16,316 nt of DNA from CAWKZT01 sp963854565 (GTDB lineage Bacteria > Actinomycetota > Acidimicrobiia > Acidimicrobiales > JAHEJN01): NCBI GenBank assembly GCA_963854565.1, contig CAWKZT010000034.1, positions 1 through 16,316 on the forward strand, written 5' to 3'. The notes below the pieces were generated by a model, which was not told where the DNA came from, did not search any database, and worked only from the letters and a program-made list of their open reading frames with translations. Shown here piece by piece: positions 12,230 through 16,316 of this stretch. A program made the position numbers and the translations under genes. How positions within the stretch are numbered: the first letter of the stretch is position 1; the number at the start of each line of letters is the position of its first letter.

Positions 12230-13489
12230 CTAGTTCTTGACGAGGTCTTTGAACGGCGTTTCTTTGCCGGGGCCGGGCTCCTTAGGAAGACCCAGTACAC
12301 GTTCGCCAATAATGTTGCGCTGAATTTCGTCGGTTCCGCCATAAATAGCTGGTCCTGGTGAAAAGACTGCCATTTCAGCGATTGCCCCATCGGCAACAGC
12401 GTCGCTTCCCCACAACATGCCATCGGCCCCAAGAATAGCGAGACCAACATCACGGAACCGTCGGAAAAGTTCACTCATAGCCAATTTGCCGAGGTTGCCT
12501 TCGCCCCCGGTGCGTCCGCCGCCGGACCTAGCGCGGGCACCGTTGAGCCGATTGATCTCGAGGAGTGAGTGCAGCTGTACCAACTGTTCGCGAATGGCCG
12601 GCTGTTCGAGCTTGCCTCGTTCGCGGGCGAGTTCCACAAACCATTCCCACATGCCAGGACCGAGATTGGGCACTCCACCCTCGCTTACGCGGCCAAGGAA
12701 GGTAGACGCCGTTCGACCAAGTGCCTTGGCTACGGGACCAGGGGTTGCCGACACTGGCGACTTGCCCGCGCTGCCGAGACTGGCGCGCTCGAAAGCCAAT
12801 GTGGTGTTTGCCACCCGCCAGCCGTTACCCATGCCACCAATAAGATCGATGTCCTTCACCCGTGCTTCGTCAAGAAACACCTCATTGAACATTGCCCGGC
12901 CGGTCATTTCTTTGAGCGGACGGATCGAAATCCCTGGCTGATCCATATCGATGGCGAAGTAACTAATGCCCTGATGCTTGGGGGCTTCGGGGTCGGTGCG
13001 AGCTATCAGCATGCCCCACTGTGAAATCTGGCCGCCTGAGGTCCATACCTTTTGACCGGTGACTACCCATTCGTCACCGTCTTTTTCGGCTTTGCACTGC
13101 AATCCTGCGAGATCAGAGCCTGCGTTAGGTTCAGAGAACAACTGGCACCACGCGTGTTGGCCGTTGAGGATGCTGGGGATGAACCGATCGATTTGTTCTT
13201 GACTTCCGTGGGTGGCAATGGTGGGCGCCGCAAGCATGCGACCGAGCCCTGATGGCGGCCCCAGTACACCCCGTTCTGCCAAAGTAACCGACCAGGTCCG
13301 AAACAGATCGCGGCTGTAGCCACGCCCGCCAGCATTCTCCGGCATTGCCGGACTTGCCCACCCGGCGTCGTACATGATCTGCCACCACTCGCCCGCGGTG
13401 AGATTCTCGTCCCAGTTGTCATCGAGCCAAGTTTCGAGTTCGGCGCGAACAGCTTCGGAGGTGGGCGGAGAGACGGTGGCACTCGACAT
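12230..13489 (-). CDS. Acyl-CoA dehydrogenase family protein
   Basis: The 419-residue flavoprotein has the ACAD layout: helical N-terminal domain (1-115), a beta middle domain with CQLFSEPNAGSDLAGL (115-130) and GQKVWTSGGQISQWGMLIAR (145-164) forming the FAD/acyl pocket, then a helical C-terminal domain ending AIYGGTDEIQRNIIGERVLG (381-400). It would oxidise an acyl-CoA to the 2-enoyl-CoA and pass electrons to electron-transfer flavoprotein. In the medium-chain enzyme the catalytic Glu lies in IYEGT; here that residue is Gly384. Glu234 in LAFERASLG lies where isovaleryl-CoA dehydrogenase-type enzymes keep their base, so activity is plausible. Actinobacteria encode many FadE paralogues, including steroid and branched-chain enzymes, and the substrate here is open. 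TAAGGT precedes the ATG by six bases. Confidence 0.93.
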   Translation of the reverse strand: MSSATVSPPTSEAVRAELETWLDDNWDENLTAGEWWQIMYDAGWASPAMPENAGGRGYSRDLFRTWSVTLAERGVLGPPSGLGRMLAAPTIATHGSQEQIDRFIPSILNGQHAWCQLFSEPNAGSDLAGLQCKAEKDGDEWVVTGQKVWTSGGQISQWGMLIARTDPEAPKHQGISYFAIDMDQPGISIRPLKEMTGRAMFNEVFLDEARVKDIDLIGGMGNGWRVANTTLAFERASLGSAGKSPVSATPGPVAKALGRTASTFLGRVSEGGVPNLGPGMWEWFVELARERGKLEQPAIREQLVQLHSLLEINRLNGARARSGGGRTGGEGNLGKLAMSELFRRFRDVGLAILGADGMLWGSDAVADGAIAEMAVFSPGPAIYGGTDEIQRNIIGERVLGLPKEPGPGKETPFKDLVKN

Positions 13490-13495
13490 GCCACA

Positions 13496-13501
13496 ACCTT
13501 A
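13496..13501 (-). promoter_or_regulatory. TAAGGT box before the acyl-CoA dehydrogenase gene: leaderless -10 or ribosome-binding site
   Basis: TAAGGT is followed by six bases (TGTGGC) and the ATG at 13489, the same arrangement as at the SDR gene downstream. AAGG may instead serve as the ribosome-binding site. Confidence 0.3.
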
Positions 13502-13537
13502 CTCACCCACGGCAGATGGGGGCCAAGCAGGAAGAGA

Positions 13538-14716
13538 TCAAGCCAAGTCAAATCGGGAGACAGTTTCGATGTGGCTGGTGCCAGGAAACATATCGACCAG
13601 GTGTGCGTACCGCATTTTATACCCAGCTTGTTCTAGCAAACCGGCGTCGCGTCCGAGTGAAGCCGGGTCGCAACTTACGAGTACCACCCGTGGTGCTCCA
13701 GTGTCCACGACCTTGGCAACCCCAGTCTTTGTTAGACCCGAACGGGCCGGGTCGGCCACGACGAGTCCGGCAGGCGTCGACCGCCACCGCTCGACACGGG
13801 CACGGATTACTGCGGCGTTGGTGCGCCCGGCAAGATTCACTCGGGCGTCGGCAATAGAGGAGGCGGACTGTTCTACAACGGTCACGTCGTGGCGCCCGCC
13901 AACGGTCGCGGCAAACAGGCCGACGCCGCCATACAGATCGACCATCGGACCCGATGCAAGGTGGGCCGCGGCTTTGACCTGTTCCACCAACTGAGCAGCG
14001 CCGTCGGGACGCGTCTGGAAGAACGATCGTGCCGAAATGCGAAACGAGTGACCGGCAATAGTTTCACGTAAAGAAACGCTTTTGCCGTCCTGTAGTTCGT
14101 CGGTCCCGATTACAACAACATCGTCGGGCACCTCGATGCCTCGAGTGTTTGGGTCGACAATGATCATCCGTTCACCGGAGGCGACACTCACTCGCATCGT
14201 CACTTCAGAGGCGGTACCAAAGGTGCTGTTGGCAATGAGGTCGTTGATGAGCCGATGAGCAACATCGCAGTTTGTTATCTCGACACCGCGATGCGATTGT
14301 CGTCTGCGGAGCGCAAAACGACCACCCACGACAACACCGCGCAACTGGGTGCGAAAGCCGGTCGCTGGCAGTTCTTCGCCGAGCGCAATTGTCGGATCGG
14401 CAATCTTGCCGATCCGTTCGAGTGCGTCGCGGACAATCTGGAGTTTTAGCTCGCGTTGCAACTGGGGGGTGGCATGTTGCAGGTCGCACCCGCCGCAGCC
14501 TTCGGCAATATGGGAACACGGAGGCTCGATTCGAGCGCTGTTCGCAATCAGTACGGACCCGACCTGCGCACGGGCATAACGTTCCTTCTCCTCGGTGAGT
14601 TCGATCTCGACGCGTTCGTCCGGAAGAGCGCCCTCCACAAACACCGCCCGACCATCGTCGAGACGACCAACTCCCGCTCCGCCTTTAGCAACTCCGTGAA
14701 TGTCGACGACAGGCAT
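13538..14716 (-). CDS. Class I SAM-dependent RNA (uracil-5)-methyltransferase, TrmA/RlmC/RlmD family
   Basis: This 392-residue enzyme methylates C5 of a uridine in tRNA or 23S rRNA. It has an N-terminal TRAM domain (1-60, HGVAKGGAGVGRLDDGRAVF), a 4Fe-4S site made of Cys67, Cys74, Cys77 (CSHIAEGCGGC) and Cys150, and a C-terminal Rossmann domain with SFFQTRPDGA (231-240), the SAM motif DLYGGVGLF (260-268), DPARSGL (322-328), LVSCDPASLGRD (346-357) with nucleophile Cys349, and MFPGTSHIETV (376-386) with the general base Glu384. All catalytic residues are present. The family mixes TrmA, RlmC and RlmD activities, and the target cannot be chosen from the sequence. It diverges from rpe across 24 bp, with TAGGGT six bases before its ATG and no ribosome-binding site. 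Confidence 0.93.
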   Translation of the reverse strand: MPVVDIHGVAKGGAGVGRLDDGRAVFVEGALPDERVEIELTEEKERYARAQVGSVLIANSARIEPPCSHIAEGCGGCDLQHATPQLQRELKLQIVRDALERIGKIADPTIALGEELPATGFRTQLRGVVVGGRFALRRRQSHRGVEITNCDVAHRLINDLIANSTFGTASEVTMRVSVASGERMIIVDPNTRGIEVPDDVVVIGTDELQDGKSVSLRETIAGHSFRISARSFFQTRPDGAAQLVEQVKAAAHLASGPMVDLYGGVGLFAATVGGRHDVTVVEQSASSIADARVNLAGRTNAAVIRARVERWRSTPAGLVVADPARSGLTKTGVAKVVDTGAPRVVLVSCDPASLGRDAGLLEQAGYKMRYAHLVDMFPGTSHIETVSRFDLA

Positions 14717-14722
14717 GGGTTG

Positions 14723-14728
14723 ACCCTA
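14723..14728 (-). promoter_or_regulatory. Candidate leaderless promoter -10 box of the RNA methyltransferase gene
   Basis: Read on the minus strand, TAGGGT is followed by CAACCC and the ATG at 14716: TAnnnT, six bases, start. There is no Shine-Dalgarno sequence. It abuts the -10 box of rpe on the other strand. Confidence 0.45.
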
Positions 14729-14734
14729 TAACCT
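14729..14734 (+). promoter_or_regulatory. Candidate leaderless promoter -10 box of rpe
   Basis: TAACCT is followed by CAGCAG and the GTG at 14741, again TAnnnT, six bases, start, with no Shine-Dalgarno sequence. ACGACA at 14706-14711, exactly 17 bp upstream, shares four of six bases with TTGACA and lies inside the neighbouring gene. Confidence 0.5.
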
Positions 14735-14740
14735 CAGCAG

Positions 14741-15436
14741 GTGACCTCTTCACCTACTCCTCGCCCGATCGAAATTGTGCCATCCGTGCTGCCAGCGGAT
14801 TTCTCTAAGCTTGGCGACGAATGTCGCTCGCTGGAGGACGCTGGGGTCGACCGCATCCAGTGGGACATTATGGACGGTCAGTTCGTACCAAATATCACGG
14901 TGGGTCCCGACGTCATCGCTGCTGTACGCCCCCATGTAACGCTTCCATTCGAAGCGCATCTGATGGTCCGAAACCCCGATCCGATGCTTAGTCGTTGGGT
15001 CGATGCGGGTTGCGAGATGCTGATTGTCCACGCCGAATCCACCACCCATCTGCACCGCACACTCAGCGCCGTGCGAGATCTTGGAGCGCGGCCCGCCGTG
15101 GCACTCAACCCAGCAACACCGGTAGCAGCTATCCGTCATGTCATGGATCTCGTCGACATGGTGCTTGTGATGACGGTAAATCCTGGGTTTGGTGGGCAAA
15201 GCTACATCAAAACAATGGAACCAAAAATCAGCGAAGTACGCCAGATCATTATTGACAACGACTACGACTGCGATATCGAGATCGACGGCGGTGGCAGCGC
15301 GGAAACAATGCCCGGAGCCGCAGCGGCCGGAGCGAACCTATTGGTCTCGGGCAGCGCTCTGTTCCGCTACCCCGAGGGCTTGGCCTACGGAGTTGCCGAC
15401 CTAAGGGCTAAGGCCGAATCTGCCGATCGATGGTAG
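14741..15436 (+). CDS. rpe: Ribulose-phosphate 3-epimerase
   Basis: Rpe interconverts ribulose 5-phosphate and xylulose 5-phosphate in the pentose phosphate pathway, in the cytoplasm. The 231-residue TIM barrel shows IVPSVLPADFSKLG (12-25), DIMDGQFVPNITVGP (42-56), EAHLMV (71-76), the mobile phosphate loop VMTVNPGFGGQSYI (143-156), IEIDGGG (179-185) and a closing VSGSALF. The catalytic aspartates are Asp42 and Asp182, and His73 is the conserved metal ligand. The residue two before Asp42, a metal-binding His in the E. coli enzyme, is Gln40 here. The GTG at 14741 is the only start that keeps the first strand; the first in-frame ATG is far inside. The downstream lipoprotein gene overlaps its end by seven bases. 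Confidence 0.96.
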   Translation: MTSSPTPRPIEIVPSVLPADFSKLGDECRSLEDAGVDRIQWDIMDGQFVPNITVGPDVIAAVRPHVTLPFEAHLMVRNPDPMLSRWVDAGCEMLIVHAESTTHLHRTLSAVRDLGARPAVALNPATPVAAIRHVMDLVDMVLVMTVNPGFGGQSYIKTMEPKISEVRQIIIDNDYDCDIEIDGGGSAETMPGAAAAGANLLVSGSALFRYPEGLAYGVADLRAKAESADRW

Positions 15437-15921
15437 GAAGCGCCACCCTCCGCAACGGGACAATTGCCGCTTGTGGATTCCTGGTCGCGCTTGCCTCGTG
15501 CTCGAGCAGCGCGCCTGAGTCAGTCGAAGAGGTTGTTGTCGATCCAGCCGCCTTCTGCCAAAAACTCAATGTCGTCGCTGGCCCTAGCGCTCCCCTTGCC
15601 CGGTTGGATCTCACTGATCCCGCTTCCGTAGACGCCGCGATGAACGATCTGCGCAGCCTGGAGGCCACCGCTCCTCCACTAATTACTGCCGATGTCGTTG
15701 TCGTGATTGCCGCCCTCGACGATCTCTTAACTGCCCTAGAACTCCCCGACAACCGCACCGCTGCTGAGGTTGTTCTGGAGCAAACCGAGGCGTTGACTAC
15801 CGCCGGATTGTCAGCTCAAGCGCTCGAGAACTTTGCAGCCCAAACCTGTCTTCTTGACCTGGATCCAATTGTTCGACCTACGCCAACTCCCGTCAACACC
15901 GACGATGTAGCTCCGGCCTAG
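15430..15921 (+). CDS. Predicted lipoprotein of unknown function
   Basis: The 163-residue product opens with a lipoprotein signal: Arg8, a hydrophobic stretch (residues 11-21) and the lipobox LASC with Cys24 as the lipidated residue, so the mature protein should sit on the outer face of the cytoplasmic membrane. The mature part has a Ser/Glu-rich linker, then a predicted mainly helical domain (about 37-145) rich in Ala, Leu and Asp, with two Cys (Cys43 and Cys139) that could form a disulfide near its ends, and a Pro/Thr-rich tail. I do not recognise a family. The ATG lies within the last codons of rpe (overlap 15430-15436), so it is probably translated from the rpe mRNA. It converges on clpP with only 9 bp between the stop codons. 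A link with pentose phosphate metabolism is not implied by its features. Confidence 0.8.
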   Translation: MVGSATLRNGTIAACGFLVALASCSSSAPESVEEVVVDPAAFCQKLNVVAGPSAPLARLDLTDPASVDAAMNDLRSLEATAPPLITADVVVVIAALDDLLTALELPDNRTAAEVVLEQTEALTTAGLSAQALENFAAQTCLLDLDPIVRPTPTPVNTDDVAPA

Positions 15922-15930
15922 CTAACTGGA

Positions 15931-16316
15931 TCAGACGATGTCGCCGCGATGGGCCGGCACGTGATCGATGATCCCGTACTCTTTGGCCTGCTCGGCGGTA
16001 AACCAACGGTCGCGGTCGCTGTCTTCTTGGATTGTTTCTGCCGTTTGGCCGGTGTGGTCGGCAATACGCTGCGCCATGAGATCTTTGATGTACACCAACT
16101 GCTCGGCCTGGATCCGAATATCGGTGGCCTGCCCCTGCACACCAGCACTGGGCTGATGCATCATGATGCGGGCATGGGGTAGCGCGTAGCGTTTGCCTGC
16201 GGCACCGGCACACAACAAGAACTGGCCCATTGAGGCGCCGAGGCCCATACAAATTGTGGCTACATCGGGCTTGATGAATTGCATGGTGTCATAGATGGCC
16301 ATGCCGGCAGTGACCG
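15931..16316 (-). CDS. clpP: ATP-dependent Clp protease proteolytic subunit, 5' part outside window
   Basis: The C-terminal two thirds of ClpP are visible, and the frame runs off the right edge (the codons just before the edge read VTAG, continuing the family's GGSVTAGMAIYDTM stretch). ClpP forms a double heptameric serine protease chamber fed by ClpX or ClpC. The catalytic Ser is in LGASMGQFLL (codon 16231-16233), the His in RIMMHQPSAG (codon 16156-16158) and the Asp in DSDRDRWF, so the triad is complete. The ATG at 16302 is internal, not the start. Actinobacteria commonly carry clpP genes in tandem; the second copy, if any, would be beyond this edge. The gene converges on the lipoprotein gene with no visible terminator between. 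Confidence 0.96.
   Translation of the reverse strand, partial: VTAGMAIYDTMQFIKPDVATICMGLGASMGQFLLCAGAAGKRYALPHARIMMHQPSAGVQGQATDIRIQAEQLVYIKDLMAQRIADHTGQTAETIQEDSDRDRWFTAEQAKEYGIIDHVPAHRGDIV

Overview
The window is a moderately GC-rich, gene-dense stretch of bacterial chromosome, most likely from an actinobacterium of the Acidimicrobiia type; it may come from an environmental genome. The clues are the order ftsY ... ffh-rpsP-khpA-rimM-trmD-rplS, an S16 protein with an Ala/Glu-rich tail, an FtsY with an N-terminal membrane helix, FCD-type GntR and actinobacterial-style acyl-CoA dehydrogenase genes, and start codons sitting directly behind TAnnnT boxes as in actinobacterial leaderless transcripts. 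The lineage is inferred from style, not from a search. No insertion sequence, prophage, tRNA, rRNA or CRISPR array is visible, and no stretch over 300 bases lacks a gene.

Layout. Positions 1-2580 hold a small catabolic-looking module: the end of a SnoaL-like protein, a leftward GntR/FCD repressor, and a rightward overlapping pair encoding a VOC-fold protein and a class III (LigB/DODA-type) extradiol dioxygenase. The gntR/VOC gap carries two near-palindromes that fit the FadR-type operator. A strong bidirectional terminator at 2611-2644 closes this module. Positions 2656-6716, read leftward, are the conserved translation and secretion block: ffh, rpsP, khpA, rimM, trmD, rplS. The four genes from rpsP to trmD overlap or nearly touch, so they are probably translationally coupled. 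Positions 6773-9836 carry a VIT1-family metal transporter and a BisC-like molybdopterin oxidoreductase. Together with a small membrane protein they lie between ftsY (10117-11214) and ffh, so both SRP GTPases are present but separated.

Positions 11326-13489 encode a short-chain dehydrogenase and an acyl-CoA dehydrogenase. An Fe-S RNA (uracil-5)-methyltransferase follows at 13538-14716. It diverges across only 24 bp from rpe, which is followed by an overlapping lipoprotein gene. The 3' part of clpP, leftward, closes the window.

The genome segment is mostly housekeeping. I see no convincing new defence or mobile system. The observations most worth checking are the paired operators of the GntR module, the repeated TAnnnT-N6-start arrangement (including a back-to-back pair with no room for 5' leaders), the 30-bp minisatellite inside rpsP, and the metal/redox genes lodged between the two SRP GTPase genes.
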